A stretch of DNA of 64,000 bases from contig SCNI01000014.1 of the NCBI GenBank assembly GCA_005502775.1, forward strand, positions 21,439 to 85,438, read 5' to 3'. The DNA comes from Microbacteriaceae bacterium 3FA27C10 (GTDB taxonomy: Bacteria; Actinomycetota; Actinomycetes; Actinomycetales; Microbacteriaceae). The notes under the pieces were generated by a model. That model saw only the letters and a program-made list of their open reading frames with translations, did no database searches and had not been told where the DNA came from. Position 1 is the first letter of the stretch. Each line of letters begins with the position of its first letter. Both the position numbers and the translations under genes were made by a program. Below are positions 1 to 8,860 of the stretch, one piece after another.

Positions 1-676
1 GCTCCGGCTCGATGCCGATGGGCACGAGCACGACCTCGCCCGCCAGCTGGCGCCCGCGGCCGCGGAGCAGGCCCGCCTTGACCCCGCCGAAGGTGACGGT
101 GAGCTGCGCGGGCAGCACGACCTCGTCGGGCGCCTGGCCGCTGTCGGGATCGATGCCGCTGGGGATGTCGACGGCCACCACGGGAGGCAGCGCCGGCGCC
201 GCGAGCAGCGCTCGCACGACGTCGCGTGCGGCGCCCCGGAGCGCGGGGGAGGATCCGCTCGTGCCCGAGCCGGCACCCGTGCCGAGGATGCCGTCGACGA
301 CCACGTCGTAGGCGACCGCCTGCTGCAGCTCACCGATCAGCCGGGCGTCGGGCTCCCGGAGACGCACCCCGGCGGCGACGGCCGCCTGCCGGCCGGCTCC
401 GTGCATCCGTGACCCCACGGCGACGGCGTCCACCTCGATCGACTCCTCGGCTGAGGCTCCCGCCCCGGATGCCGCCAGCTCTGCTCCGGCGAAGAGCGCG
501 TCGCCGCCGTTGGAGCCCGCGCCCACGAGCAGCAGCACGCGGCCTCGGGCTTCGGGCAGCAGGCCGCGCAGCTGCTCGGCGAGCGCGTGCGCCGCGCGCG
601 CCATCAGGGGCTCGCCGGCCGCGAGGTGCGGCGCCTCGGCGTCGCGCAGCTGCTGGGCCGTGTATCCGCGGATCAT
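1..676 (-). CDS. nnr: NAD(P)H-hydrate epimerase domain (Nnr/YjeF N-terminal), 3' end outside the window
   Basis: Repairs hydrated NADH/NADPH by epimerising the R form to the S form, in the cytoplasm. The frame is open from the ATG to the window edge (225 codons). It begins MIRGYTAQQLRDAE, has the glycine-rich signature GAGSNGGDA at residues 52-60 and the motif AVDIPSGIDPDSG near residue 165, both typical of YjeF_N domains. In actinobacteria this domain is usually fused to an ADP-dependent hydrate dehydratase, which would lie beyond base 1; that is inference. The gene diverges from the transglycosylase-like gene, with about 310 bases between them. Confidence 0.9.
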   Translation of the reverse strand, partial: MIRGYTAQQLRDAEAPHLAAGEPLMARAAHALAEQLRGLLPEARGRVLLLVGAGSNGGDALFAGAELAASGAGASAEESIEVDAVAVGSRMHGAGRQAAVAAGVRLREPDARLIGELQQAVAYDVVVDGILGTGAGSGTSGSSPALRGAARDVVRALLAAPALPPVVAVDIPSGIDPDSGQAPDEVVLPAQLTVTFGGVKAGLLRGRGRQLAGEVVLVPIGIEPE

Positions 677-989
677 GGCTCCATCCTGGCCCCTGGCACG
701 GTCCGGGTGCCCGCGTGGAGAAACCTCTCAGAATGACCCCACATACTTGTAGCTTCAATCGTTCGCCCGGGGCATCCCGACCATCGGCCCCGCGAGCGCT
801 GCCGCGACATCCTGACGGGATCGCCGCAACCGACACCGACCGTCACCGCCAACTGCTGCGGCTCCGCGCAGACCTCCTTACCCGGGTCTGCCGGTGTTCC
901 GACGTGCCCGCCCGGGAGCGAGCCGCGCGGCAGGAGTGCCTTCCGTGCGCCTCGTGCGCCGGCACCCACTGGCCGAACCCTGGGAAAAC
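677..989. other. Divergent intergenic region and long leader of the transglycosylase-like gene
   Basis: No gene is supported here, although several open frames cross it because of the high GC content. It must hold the promoters of nnr and of the secreted protein. The leader of a cell-wall hydrolase gene in actinobacteria often carries a c-di-AMP (ydaO) riboswitch. I looked for the conserved ydaO core and did not find it. Confidence 0.5.
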
Positions 990-1925
990 ATGCTCAACGC
1001 TCCAGACCGCGCCGCTTCCGGCGGCACCCGCTCCACTGATTCCACCCGCTCCGCTCTCGATCCCCTCGCCGCCACCGTGCCGGCCGCCTCGCTCCGCCCC
1101 CGGCGCCGCCGTTCGAAGGGCCGGGAGGCCATCGCCCCGATCGCCGCCTTCGCGGCCGCGGGCCTGCTCGTGTCGATCGCGACCTTCGCGCATCCGGCGA
1201 CCGCGAGCGCCCAGACCGTCTCGGTGGGCACCACCATCGCCTCGAGCCCGGCTGCCACGGTCTCCGCGGGCGATGACAGCGGCTCCGACGCGAGCACCCG
1301 CCTGTTCGAGACCACCCGTGCCCAGGCCGATGCGCGGGCCGCCAAGATCGTCGCCACCGCGGGCAGCGTGCTCGGCTCGGTGAAGGGCAAGGTCGACACG
1401 GCGCCGCTCGTGTCGTCGATCGCCGCTCTGGCGAACTACCCCTACCTCGACACCACCACGGTGCAGACCCTGACCACGACCGCGCAGGCCGTGACCACCA
1501 CCGCGCAGGCGCAGGCCGCCGCCGTCGACAAGGCCGCGGCCGATGCCGCTGCTGCCGCTGCGGCGGCTGCGGCGGCCGCCGCGCAGGCCGCCGCCGACGC
1601 GCAGGCGCTCTCGGCCACGCCCGACGGCGCCCGCTCGGTGGCCGCGCAGATGGCCGCCGACCAGTACGGCTGGGGCTCCGACCAGTTCCAGTGCCTCGAC
1701 TCGCTCTGGACCAAGGAGTCGGGCTGGAACTACCAGGCCGAGAACGCCGGCAGCGGCGCCTACGGCATCGCGCAGTCGCTGCCCGGCAGCAAGATGGCGT
1801 CGGTCGCCGACGACTGGGCCACCAACGCGATCACCCAGATCACCTGGGGCCTCGACTACATCGCGCGCGGCTACGGCACGCCCTGCTCGGCCTGGTCGCA
1901 CTCGCAGTCGGTCAACTGGTACTGA
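990..1925 (+). CDS. Secreted transglycosylase-like cell-wall protein with Ala-rich coiled region
   Basis: Probably a peptidoglycan-active exported protein. With the ATG at 990 the product is 311 aa: a basic stretch (RPRRRRSKGRE, residues 37-47), a signal or anchor segment (about 49-68), a long Ala/Gln-rich helical region (about 105-215) and a C-terminal 90-residue domain. That domain contains CLDSLWTKESGWN and GAYGIAQSLPGSKM, the pattern of the transglycosylase-like domain in actinobacterial aggregation-promoting-factor and Rpf-like proteins; the Glu of TKESGWN would be catalytic. The frame continues upstream to 894, but those residues lack a signal-peptide pattern. The enzyme class is inferred from motifs only. 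Confidence 0.75.
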   Translation: MLNAPDRAASGGTRSTDSTRSALDPLAATVPAASLRPRRRRSKGREAIAPIAAFAAAGLLVSIATFAHPATASAQTVSVGTTIASSPAATVSAGDDSGSDASTRLFETTRAQADARAAKIVATAGSVLGSVKGKVDTAPLVSSIAALANYPYLDTTTVQTLTTTAQAVTTTAQAQAAAVDKAAADAAAAAAAAAAAAAQAAADAQALSATPDGARSVAAQMAADQYGWGSDQFQCLDSLWTKESGWNYQAENAGSGAYGIAQSLPGSKMASVADDWATNAITQITWGLDYIARGYGTPCSAWSHSQSVNWY

Positions 1926-1944
1926 TCCGCCGAGGTCTCCGGTT

Positions 1945-2003
1945 TCTGCAGGAATAGCGGGGAGCGACGCGAATACGGCGTCGCTCCCCGCTATTCCTGC
2001 AGA
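1945..2003. repeat. Perfect 26-bp inverted repeat (hairpin) with a competing second pairing
   Basis: The left arm 1945-1970 and right arm 1978-2003 are exact reverse complements around a 7-base loop (GAATACG). The element starts 20 bases after the stop of the transglycosylase-like gene and ends 20 bases before the next start. Within it, GACGCGAAT (1966-1974) can also pair exactly with ATTCGCGTC (2003-2011), which would open the main stem. It probably terminates transcription, but there is no U-tract and the arms are longer than an ordinary terminator needs. Confidence 0.85.
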
Positions 2004-2022
2004 TTCGCGTCACGATGGGGAC

Positions 2023-2511
2023 ATGGTCTCCGTTCTGCACGGCGTGCGCTCCGTCGTGGCGCGATTCTCGCGCTCGCGCTTCTTCCGTCGCGTCGGCCCC
2101 ACCGTCATGCCGCCGCTCGAGCGCGGCATGGCCTGGCTCACCCGCGGCCGGGTGCCGCTGAGCGGCCTGCTCGTGCCGTCGCTCGTGCTGCACACCACGG
2201 GGGCGAAGTCGGGCCTTCCGCGCGAGACCGCTCTGATGTTCTGCCCCGAGCCGGCCGGCCGGATGCTCGTGACGGGCAGCAACTTCGCCGGCGCCGCGCA
2301 CCCCGCGTGGAGCGCCAACCTGCTCGCGCATCCCGAGGCCTGGGTGAGTCTCCGTGGCCGCCGCATCGCGGTGCGGGCCGAGCTCGTGGGCGACGACGAG
2401 CGGGAGGCGGTCTGGGCCCACATCGAGCGGCAGTGGCCCGGCTACCGGGGCTACGAGCGCGCATCCGGTCGCACTCTGCGCATCTTCCGCCTCACGCCCC
2501 ACCCGGCGTGA
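2023..2511 (+). CDS. Nitroreductase-family deazaflavin (F420)-dependent oxidoreductase
   Basis: Small split-barrel protein (162 aa) of the Ddn/nitroreductase family, which uses reduced F420 or a related flavin to reduce varied substrates in the cytoplasm. Family signatures are HTTGAKSGLPRETALMF (about residues 53-69) and the later GAAHPAWSANLLAHPEAWV block that shapes the cofactor pocket. Its ATG lies 20 bases after the large hairpin. The frame is open further upstream, but that part overlaps the previous gene and is compositional shadow. Substrate unknown. Confidence 0.85.
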   Translation: MVSVLHGVRSVVARFSRSRFFRRVGPTVMPPLERGMAWLTRGRVPLSGLLVPSLVLHTTGAKSGLPRETALMFCPEPAGRMLVTGSNFAGAAHPAWSANLLAHPEAWVSLRGRRIAVRAELVGDDEREAVWAHIERQWPGYRGYERASGRTLRIFRLTPHPA

Positions 2512-2529
2512 CTTGTTAAGCTTGCGGGC

Positions 2530-3726
2530 ATGGGGCCCGAAGCAGACGGCAGCGCGCTGAGCGACACCGACCGCTACGAGCAGCTCCGCGTCGCGGCCGT
2601 CGAGCGTCTCGACCTGCTCGACACCCCCGCCGAGGAGCGGTTCGACCGCATCACCCGCATCGCACGCGAGCTCTTCCACGTGCCGATCGCCGAGATCAAC
2701 CTCATCGACGACTCCCGGCAGTACACCAAGTCGCCGCAGCCCACGGGCACCGGGGCGAGCATCGACCTGATCGACTCGTTCTGCGCCATCACGGTGCAGC
2801 AGCCCGACATGATCGTGGTGCCGGATGCCACGAAGGATGCGCGCTTCTCCCGCCGCTCCGCGGTCTCCGACGAGCGTCACGTGCGCTTCTACGCCGGCCG
2901 GCCGCTCAGCCTCGGCGACGACTACCGCGTGGGCACGCTGTGCCTCGTCGACACCGAGACGCGCGAGTTCGGCGTCGAGCAGCAGCGACTGCTCGATGAG
3001 ATCGGGCTCTGGGTCGAGCGGGAGCTGCAGGACACCGCCGACCTCGACCGCGCGGCCGAGGTGCAGCAAGGGCTGCTGCCGAAGGGGCAGCCGAGCTGGC
3101 CCGACTACGACGTCGCGGGCGTGTGCCTGCCGGCCAAGAACGTGGGCGGCGACTTCTACGCCTGGCACGGCTCCGAGACGGGCATCGAGCTCACCCTCGC
3201 CGACGTGATGGGCAAGGGAACCGCCGGCGCCATCATGGCCGCCACCGTGCGGTCCGCCTTCCAGTCGCGCACCGGCGACGACGTCGTGGCGGCCGTGGCC
3301 GGGGTCAACCGGCAGCTCGCCGCCGATCTCGGGGTCACGGGCAGCTTCGCCACCCTCTTCCACGCGGTCATCGACGTTCCCACCGGCCGGCTCGACTACG
3401 CGGATGCGGGCCACGGCCTGACCGTGATCGTGCGCACCGACGGGTCGTTCGAGCGTCTCGAGGCGACGGGCCTGCCGATCGGCATCGTCGCCGACGGCGA
3501 CTGGTCGCGCGGAGCGGCGGCGCTCGGACCGGGCGAGAGCCTGGTGTCGTTCACCGACGGCCTGCTCGACCTCTTCGACGGCTCGCTCGACTCGCTCGGC
3601 CCGATCGCGGCGATCGTCACGGCGGCGAGCGGCCCGCACGGCGCCGTCGCCCGCTTCGCCGAGCTCACCGCAGCGGGCGCGGCCCACGACGACGTGACCG
3701 TGGTCGTCGTGACACGGCAGCCCTGA
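2530..3726 (+). CDS. GAF domain-SpoIIE/PP2C serine phosphatase (RsbU-type)
   Basis: Signal-dependent phosphatase expected to dephosphorylate a STAS-domain anti-sigma antagonist and so release a stress sigma factor. The 398-aa product has an N-terminal GAF sensor (about residues 15-165) and a SpoIIE-type phosphatase domain (about 190-395). The metal-binding motifs NVGGDFYAW, DVMGKGTAGA, DAGHG and FTDGLLDLF are all present, so it should be active. It is convergent with the anti-sigma kinase and STAS genes just downstream, the likely partners. TAAGCT ends 7 bases before the ATG, which suggests a leaderless transcript. Confidence 0.92.
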   Translation: MGPEADGSALSDTDRYEQLRVAAVERLDLLDTPAEERFDRITRIARELFHVPIAEINLIDDSRQYTKSPQPTGTGASIDLIDSFCAITVQQPDMIVVPDATKDARFSRRSAVSDERHVRFYAGRPLSLGDDYRVGTLCLVDTETREFGVEQQRLLDEIGLWVERELQDTADLDRAAEVQQGLLPKGQPSWPDYDVAGVCLPAKNVGGDFYAWHGSETGIELTLADVMGKGTAGAIMAATVRSAFQSRTGDDVVAAVAGVNRQLAADLGVTGSFATLFHAVIDVPTGRLDYADAGHGLTVIVRTDGSFERLEATGLPIGIVADGDWSRGAAALGPGESLVSFTDGLLDLFDGSLDSLGPIAAIVTAASGPHGAVARFAELTAAGAAHDDVTVVVVTRQP

Positions 3727-3754
3727 ACGCGCCCGTCCGGCGCGCCCGTCCTGC

Positions 3755-4180
3755 TCAGAGCTGCGGTTCGCCCGCCTCGCGCGCCCGGCTGATCGACCAC
3801 ACGTTCCGCTCGTCGACCCGCTCGTAGCGCAGCTCGTCGACGAGCGCCTGGATGAGGGCGATGCCGCGGCCCGACTCGGACAGCTCGTCGGGCATCTCAC
3901 GGTCCATCAGAACGATGCCGCCCGCGTCCGCCGTGTCGGTGAGCGAGGCCGAGAGCCCGTTCTCGTCGGCCGTCACCGAGAGCACGCAGGTGACTCCGCC
4001 GTCGCCGGCGGCGTGCTGGATGACGTTCGACGCGAGCTCGATGAGCGCCGTCTCGAACGCCATCCGGTCGAACTCGCCCACCTCGGGGTTCTCGGCCCAG
4101 ACGGTCTCGAGGAACTCGTGCACCGCATCCACGTCGCCGGGCGGCGAACTGAACACCAGACTCTTGCGTTCCTCACTCAC
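3755..4180 (-). CDS. Anti-sigma regulatory factor, HATPase kinase (RsbW family)
   Basis: 141-aa GHKL ATPase of the serine-kinase anti-sigma class. It binds and inhibits a sigma factor, and phosphorylates its STAS antagonist to inactivate it. The N-box is seen in ALIELASNVIQHA (about residues 44-56) and a G-box in GRGIALIQALVDELRYE (about 108-124). Its start overlaps the end of the upstream STAS gene by 8 bases, so the two are translationally coupled. The convergent phosphatase supplies the opposing activity. No sigma factor of this system is in the immediate neighbourhood. Confidence 0.9.
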   Translation of the reverse strand: MSEERKSLVFSSPPGDVDAVHEFLETVWAENPEVGEFDRMAFETALIELASNVIQHAAGDGGVTCVLSVTADENGLSASLTDTADAGGIVLMDREMPDELSESGRGIALIQALVDELRYERVDERNVWSISRAREAGEPQL

Positions 4181-4505
4181 GGGCGGCCTCCTCGACGCTG
4201 GCGAACGGGGTCAGGATCGTGTCGACGTTGGAGAGCTTCAGCACCATGCTCACCTGGGCGGAGGGGCTCACGATGCGGAGGTCGCCGCCGGCCTCCCGGG
4301 CCGACTTCAGGCAGCTGATCAGGGCGCCGAGCCCGGAGGAGTCCATGAACTGCACACGGCTGAGGTCGACCACGACCCGCGGGCGCCCCGCCTCGATCGC
4401 GCGGGTGACCACCTCGCGCATCGGCGGATCCGACACCATGTTCAGCCGCCCGTCGCCACGCACGACGACGGTGTCGTCGCCGAGTGATTCCGTGGAGAAC
4501 TCCAT
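4173..4505 (-). CDS. STAS-domain anti-anti-sigma factor (RsbV/SpoIIAA family)
   Basis: 110-aa single-domain STAS protein that sequesters the anti-sigma kinase when unphosphorylated. The phosphorylation-loop motif VQFMDSSGLGALI places the target serines at residues 56-57. It is first in a two-gene operon with the kinase. An AGGGGG ribosome site lies about 10 bases before the ATG. Together with the GAF-SpoIIE phosphatase this forms a complete three-protein partner-switching module. Confidence 0.92.
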   Translation of the reverse strand: MEFSTESLGDDTVVVRGDGRLNMVSDPPMREVVTRAIEAGRPRVVVDLSRVQFMDSSGLGALISCLKSAREAGGDLRIVSPSAQVSMVLKLSNVDTILTPFASVEEAARE

Positions 4506-4558
4506 AGACCGTGACCCCCTACAAGTAAGCTGATCCCAGGCTAGCGAAAGGTGGAGAG

Positions 4559-4774
4559 GTGTCCGACCCGGAACGCGCCATCGCGCGCATCGTTCAGACC
4601 TACCCCAACGTCAAGGTGGTGCTGAGCGACATGGTGTTCAACGACTCCTACTTCCACTCCGCCGGCGTCGACGGCGGCACCCTCTACATCAACGCCGAGC
4701 TCACCTCGGTGATCGCCGCCCAGGAGGGCTGGACCGGCAGCATCATCACGGCCGAGGCCCTGCCCGACGCGTGA
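4559..4774 (+). CDS. Small conserved-looking protein, function unknown
   Basis: 71 aa from a GTG start with GGTGGAGAG directly upstream. I do not recognise the family. It is acidic, soluble and has no signal or membrane segment; it begins MSDPERAIARIVQTYPNVKV. Its stop overlaps the GTG start of the CDP-alcohol phosphotransferase gene by 4 bases (GTGA), so the two are translationally coupled and the frame is very probably real. It diverges from the STAS gene. Confidence 0.7.
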   Translation: MSDPERAIARIVQTYPNVKVVLSDMVFNDSYFHSAGVDGGTLYINAELTSVIAAQEGWTGSIITAEALPDA

Positions 4775-5328
4775 CCGTTCCCAACGCCATCTCGATCGGG
4801 CGCCTGGTCATCCTGACGCCCCTCTTCGTGGTGCTGGTGCTCGTCGTGCACACCCCGCTGCTGGCGCTGCTGACGCTCGTCGTGCTCGGCGTCACCGACT
4901 GGGCCGACGGCTTCATCGCGCGCCGCTTCGACCAGGTGAGCGAGCTCGGCAAGAAGCTCGATCCGGTGGCCGACCGCGTCTCGCAGCTCGCGGTGTGCGT
5001 CACCCTCGTCGTCGCCGGGCTGGTGCCGCTCTGGATGGCGCTCGTGCTGCTCGCGAGCGACCTGCTGCTGGGTGTCACCGTGCTGGTGCGGAAGCCCGGC
5101 ATCGTGAAGGTGCGCACGCTCGGCCGGGTGCGCACCGTGCTGCTGATGGTGGGCTTTCCGCTGCTGCTGCTCGTGCAGTCGTTCTGGCCTGAGGATGCGC
5201 TGCTCGGCGCGGCTGCGCTCGCCGTGGTGGGCGTGGGCTGCGTTCTGCACGCCGTGGCGAATCTCGAGTACACCTGGGTGACGGCGCGCGGGCCGCGGGT
5301 CGAGCCTGAGCCGAGCCGGGTTCCGTAG
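4771..5328 (+). CDS. CDP-alcohol phosphatidyltransferase family protein
   Basis: Integral membrane enzyme that transfers a phosphatidyl group from CDP-diacylglycerol to an alcohol (PgsA/cardiolipin-synthase type). The full active-site signature lies at about residues 43-68, DWADGFIARRF followed by GKKLDPVAD, matching D-x2-D-G-x2-A-R-x8-G-x3-D-x3-D. About five further hydrophobic segments follow and the length (185 aa) is normal. The GTG start overlaps the previous gene by 4 bases. The acceptor alcohol cannot be told from sequence. Confidence 0.9.
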   Translation: MTVPNAISIGRLVILTPLFVVLVLVVHTPLLALLTLVVLGVTDWADGFIARRFDQVSELGKKLDPVADRVSQLAVCVTLVVAGLVPLWMALVLLASDLLLGVTVLVRKPGIVKVRTLGRVRTVLLMVGFPLLLLVQSFWPEDALLGAAALAVVGVGCVLHAVANLEYTWVTARGPRVEPEPSRVP

Positions 5329-5381
5329 CAGCGCTCCCTTCGGCAGCCGCTCGGCCCCGGTGGATGCGCGGCACTGGTGGA

Positions 5382-6440
5382 TCAGAGCGGGTAGGCGAGC
5401 GCCTGTTCCGCCGCGAACCCGCACCAGACCGCCATGCCGGGCGCAAGGTCGAGAGCCGCGACCTCGCCGGGCGCGAGATCGGCCGCGATGAGCTCGGTGC
5501 GCACCCGCACGACGTCCCCGCGCGGTTCGAGATCGAGAACCGTGCCCGGCACCACCTGCAGCCCGGCGCCGGATGCCGGCGGCGCGACCCGCACCGAGAC
5601 GAACGCCGGGCGCACGGCGATCGCGGCCCGCGCATCCGGAGCCAGCGGCGTCTCGCTCGTGGCCCGCAGCCGCAGCCCGCCCTCGGTCACGAGTTCGCCC
5701 GCGGCCCCTCCTCGCCCTGTGAGCAGGTTGAGTGCCGCGAGCCCGGCGGTGAACGGGTTGGTGGGGCGGTCGAGCACCGCGCGGGTGGGGCCGGCGTCGA
5801 CGACGCGGCCGCCGTCCATCACCACCACCCGGTCGGCGAGGGTGAAGGCGTCGAGGATGTCGTGGGTGACGATGAGGGTCGTGCGGTTCGCGAGAACGCG
5901 GCGCAGCATCCGGCGCAGAGCGGGCGCCACGGCCACGTCGAGCGCTGCCATCGGTTCGTCGAGCAGCAGCAGCTTCGGCTCCGCGGCGAGGGCCCGGGCC
6001 ACGGCGATGCGCTGGGCCTGGCCGCCCGAGAGCTCGGCGGGCCGGCGATCGGCGAGCGCGGCGGCGTCGACCTCGGCGAGCCACTCCTCGGCGAGCGCTG
6101 CGGAGGCCGCCTTGCCGCGCCCCCGGCTGCGTGGACCGAAGGCCACGTTCTCGCGCGCCGTCAGGTGCGGGAAGAGCAGCGCCTCCTGGGCGAGCAGGGA
6201 GATACCGCGGCGGTGCGGCGGGAGCCAGGGCCCCCGGCCGTTTCCGGCGATGTCGAAGAGGCGCTCGCCGTTCAGCACGGCGCGGCCGGAGTCGGGGCGC
6301 AGCAGCCCGGCGAGCACACCCAGCAGCGTCGACTTGCCGGCGCCGTTCGGACCGAGCACGGCCACGGTCTCGCCCTCGGCGAGCTCGAGTTCGACGTCGA
6401 AGCCGCGGGCACCCACCCGGCCGGCGAACTGCAGGCTCAC
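5382..6440 (-). CDS. modC: Molybdate ABC transporter ATP-binding protein with TOBE domain
   Basis: Cytoplasmic ATPase that drives molybdate import with ModB and ModA. The product is 352 aa from a GTG whose GTGA overlaps the modB stop by 4 bases. Walker A is GPNGAGKST, the ABC signature [15 protein letters not shown], and Walker B LLLLDEP. The C-terminal 120 residues form a TOBE/Mop-like region that senses oxyanion in related ModC proteins. Last gene of the mop-modA-modB-modC run. Confidence 0.93.
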   Translation of the reverse strand: MSLQFAGRVGARGFDVELELAEGETVAVLGPNGAGKSTLLGVLAGLLRPDSGRAVLNGERLFDIAGNGRGPWLPPHRRGISLLAQEALLFPHLTARENVAFGPRSRGRGKAASAALAEEWLAEVDAAALADRRPAELSGGQAQRIAVARALAAEPKLLLLDEPMAALDVAVAPALRRMLRRVLANRTTLIVTHDILDAFTLADRVVVMDGGRVVDAGPTRAVLDRPTNPFTAGLAALNLLTGRGGAAGELVTEGGLRLRATSETPLAPDARAAIAVRPAFVSVRVAPPASGAGLQVVPGTVLDLEPRGDVVRVRTELIAADLAPGEVAALDLAPGMAVWCGFAAEQALAYPL

Positions 6441-7369
6441 GACGGGGCTCCCTCGGGCGGCTCGGCGGTCTCGGCGCGGCGCGCATCCCGGCGTGCATCC
6501 CGTCGCGCCCGTCGTGCTCGCCGCAGGGGAGAGGCCTCGCCGGCCTGGTGCGCGACGCTCACCACGACGATCGCCACCACCACGAGCACGAGCGACAGCG
6601 CCACCGCCGCGTCGGGATCCGTCTCGCGCTGCAGGTAGATCTCGAGGGGGAGCGTGCGGGTGACGCCCTGCAGGCTCCCCGCGAAGGTGAGCGTGGCCCC
6701 GAACTCGCCGAGCGCGCGGGCGAACGAGAGCACGGCGCCCGAGAGCAGCGCCGGCAGCACGAGCGGCAGGGTGATGCGCCGCAGCACCGTGGTGGGCGCG
6801 GCGCCGAGCGTGGCGCCGACCGCCTCGTAGCGGGTGCCGACGGTGCGCAGCGCGCCCTCGAGGCTCAGCACGAGGAAGGGCAGCGCCACGAAGGTCTGGG
6901 CCAGGACGACCGCGGTGGTGGAGAACGCGATGTCGATGCCGGCGACGCTCAGGCTCTGGCCGAGCAGCCCGCGCCGGCCGAAGGTGTAGAGCAGGGCGAT
7001 TCCTCCCACCACCGGCGGCAGCACGAGCGGCAGCAGCACGAGCGAGCGCAGGACCTTCTGCCCCCAGAACCGCGTGCGCGCCAGCACGATCGCCATCGGA
7101 ACGCCGAGCACCACGCACAGGGCGGTCGCGGCCAGTGAGGTGCGCAGGCTCAGCCAGAGCGCATCCAGCGAGGACGGCGAGGTGATGAGCGGGAGGAACT
7201 GCCCCCAGTTCACCCGAACGACCATTCCCGCCAGCGGCACCACCACGAAGAGGGCGCCGACGATCGCGACGGCGAGGATCCACCTCGGCACGCCGCCGTA
7301 CAGGGCCGGCGCCCGCAGGACGCGGGCGCGGGATCGCTGAGCGGTGCGTGAGGATGCGGGGGCGGCCAT
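6437..7369 (-). CDS. modB: Molybdate ABC transporter permease
   Basis: Inner-membrane channel of the molybdate importer, 310 aa. About six membrane segments are visible. The coupling loop [21 protein letters not shown] is the EAA motif that contacts ModC. An Arg-rich cytoplasmic tail ([18 protein letters not shown]) follows the last membrane segment and is longer than in enterobacterial ModB. It lies 53 bases after modA and overlaps modC by 4 bases. Confidence 0.93.
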   Translation of the reverse strand: MAAPASSRTAQRSRARVLRAPALYGGVPRWILAVAIVGALFVVVPLAGMVVRVNWGQFLPLITSPSSLDALWLSLRTSLAATALCVVLGVPMAIVLARTRFWGQKVLRSLVLLPLVLPPVVGGIALLYTFGRRGLLGQSLSVAGIDIAFSTTAVVLAQTFVALPFLVLSLEGALRTVGTRYEAVGATLGAAPTTVLRRITLPLVLPALLSGAVLSFARALGEFGATLTFAGSLQGVTRTLPLEIYLQRETDPDAAVALSLVLVVVAIVVVSVAHQAGEASPLRRARRARRDARRDARRAETAEPPEGAPS

Positions 7370-7422
7370 CGGTGCGGTCGGTCGGTGCGGGTCGGTCGGG
7401 TGCTCAGCCGGACGGCGGATGC

Positions 7423-8256
7423 TCAGGGCTTACCGAACCCGGCGTCCTGCAGCACTCCCTGGCCCACGCTCCCGGTCACGAAGTCGATGAAGGCCTGGGC
7501 GAGCTCCGGGCTCTTCGAGGCGGTGACCGGGGCGATCGGGTAGGTGTTCACGGCCTGGCTCGACTCGGGGAACGGGATTCCCTGCACCTTGTTGCCCGCC
7601 GAGGTGACGTCGGTGACGTAGACGAGCCCCGCATCCGCTTCGCCGCTCGTGACCTTGCCGAGCACGTCGGTGACCGAGGACTCCTCGCTCACCGGGGTGA
7701 GCGTGACGCCGGTGGCCTGCTCGACCGTGACGGTGGCGGCGCCGCAGGGCACCTGCGCGGCGCAGATCACGGTCTTGATGCCGGGCTTCGCGAGGTCGGC
7801 GAAGGCCGCGATGTTCGCCGGGTTCGACGGCGGGACCGCGATCTCGAGCACGTTGGTGGCGAAGTCGACCGGGGCCGAGGCGGCGATGAGGCCGCCGTCG
7901 GTGAGCTTCTTCATGTTCTTGGTGTCGGCCGAGGCGAAGACGTCGGCGGGCGCACCCTCGGTGATCTGCGTGACGAGATCGGAGGAGCCGGCGAAGGTGA
8001 GCGCCACCGTGGTGCCGGGGTTCGCCGCCTCGAACTCGGTGGCGAGCTCGGTGAAGGTGGCCTTGAGCGACGCGGCGGCGAAGACGGTGATGCTGCCGGA
8101 GAGGGCGGGGGTCGCGCTCGCGGTGGCCGCGGGGGTGCCGGCGCCCGTGGCGGTGGCGGAGGCGCATCCGGTGAGCGCGGCGACGACGGCGCCGGTGGCG
8201 GCGAGGCCGACGACCAGGCGCGCGGCGAACAGGCGACGGGGGTGCTGCTTCGTCAT
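7423..8256 (-). CDS. modA: Molybdate-binding lipoprotein
   Basis: Extracytoplasmic solute-binding protein of the molybdate importer, 277 aa. The N-terminus has a basic stretch, a hydrophobic segment and the lipobox LTGC with Cys31, so it should be lipid-anchored. The mature part carries the ModA-type ligand residues in [15 protein letters not shown] and [12 protein letters not shown] Thr/Ala-rich linker follows the anchor. Its ATG overlaps the stop of the upstream mop-like gene (ATGA). Confidence 0.93.
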   Translation of the reverse strand: MTKQHPRRLFAARLVVGLAATGAVVAALTGCASATATGAGTPAATASATPALSGSITVFAAASLKATFTELATEFEAANPGTTVALTFAGSSDLVTQITEGAPADVFASADTKNMKKLTDGGLIAASAPVDFATNVLEIAVPPSNPANIAAFADLAKPGIKTVICAAQVPCGAATVTVEQATGVTLTPVSEESSVTDVLGKVTSGEADAGLVYVTDVTSAGNKVQGIPFPESSQAVNTYPIAPVTASKSPELAQAFIDFVTGSVGQGVLQDAGFGKP

Positions 8257-8660
8257 TCCTGAACCCTTCCCGGGGTCTCGATGATGACCGTCGTGGCTTT
8301 CACGACGGCGACGGCGACGGAGCCGAGCTCGAGGCCGAGCTCGCGCACGGCCTCGCTCGACATCAGGGAGACCACACGGTGCGGGCCGCACTGCAGCTCG
8401 ACCTGGGCCATCACGGTGTCCAGGGTGATCTCGGTGACCACGCCCACGAAGCGGTTGCGGGCGGAGCGCCCGATCTCGGAGGGGTCTGCCGGCAGCACTG
8501 CGTTCTTGCGGGCGAGCTGCGCGAGGGAGAGGCCGTCGACCACGCTGCGGCCGGAGGCGTCCTTCGCGCTCTCGAGCACGCCCGTGTCGATCCAGCGACG
8601 CACGGTGTCGTCGCTGACGCCGAGGAAGCCCGCGGCATCTTTGATCCGTATCTGAGACAT
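8253..8660 (-). CDS. MerR-like helix-turn-helix plus molbindin (Mop) domain regulator
   Basis: 135 aa: an excisionase/MerR-like DNA-binding part (MSQIRIKDAAGFLGVSDDTVRRWIDTG) followed by one Mop domain (about residues 68-132, ending VVKATTVIIETPG) that binds molybdate. It is the likely molybdate-responsive regulator of the operon. The ATG at 8660 is chosen because the longer frame runs into the tRNA gene; TAGACT lies 7 bases before this ATG, implying a leaderless start. The stop overlaps modA by 4 bases. Confidence 0.88.
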   Translation of the reverse strand: MSQIRIKDAAGFLGVSDDTVRRWIDTGVLESAKDASGRSVVDGLSLAQLARKNAVLPADPSEIGRSARNRFVGVVTEITLDTVMAQVELQCGPHRVVSLMSSEAVRELGLELGSVAVAVVKATTVIIETPGRVQE

Positions 8661-8724
8661 GGGAACAAGTCTAGGGCCGCATCTGCGGAGTATTCGCCCG
8701 AGGGGGTCTGCGAGCTCGTTCGAG

Positions 8725-8795
8725 AGGCGCCTACGGGATTCGAACCCGTGTCTACGGCTTTGCAGGCCGCTGCGTAACCACTCCGCCAAGGCGCC
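8725..8795 (-). tRNA. tRNA-Cys (anticodon GCA)
   Basis: A 71-nt cloverleaf: acceptor arms GGCGCCT and AGGCGCC pair perfectly with discriminator U. The anticodon loop reads CTGCAAA with anticodon GCA, and the T-arm contains GGTTCGAATCC. CCA is not encoded. It sits just upstream of the mop-like gene on the same strand. Confidence 0.96.
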
Positions 8796-8860
8796 GGATG
8801 TGGTGCTGTCCTTGGAGCGTAGACGCCTTCGGAGGGGGAGTGGTCATTGTTACGGGGTGT

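Noticed and set aside
720..989. c-di-AMP (ydaO) riboswitch ahead of the transglycosylase-like gene
   Set aside because: Context is right, but the conserved ydaO core sequences were not found; the resemblance is only general GC-rich structure.
226..1383. Long plus-strand frame of 385 codons
   Set aside because: Arg/Pro/Ala-rich shadow of nnr and of the transglycosylase-like gene; no start signal.
1912..3900. 662-codon minus-strand frame
   Set aside because: Antisense shadow of the GAF-SpoIIE phosphatase gene, produced by high GC at third codon positions.
8661..8789. N-terminal extension of the mop-like regulator
   Set aside because: The extra codons read through tRNA-Cys, and the inner ATG has a -10 box at leaderless distance.
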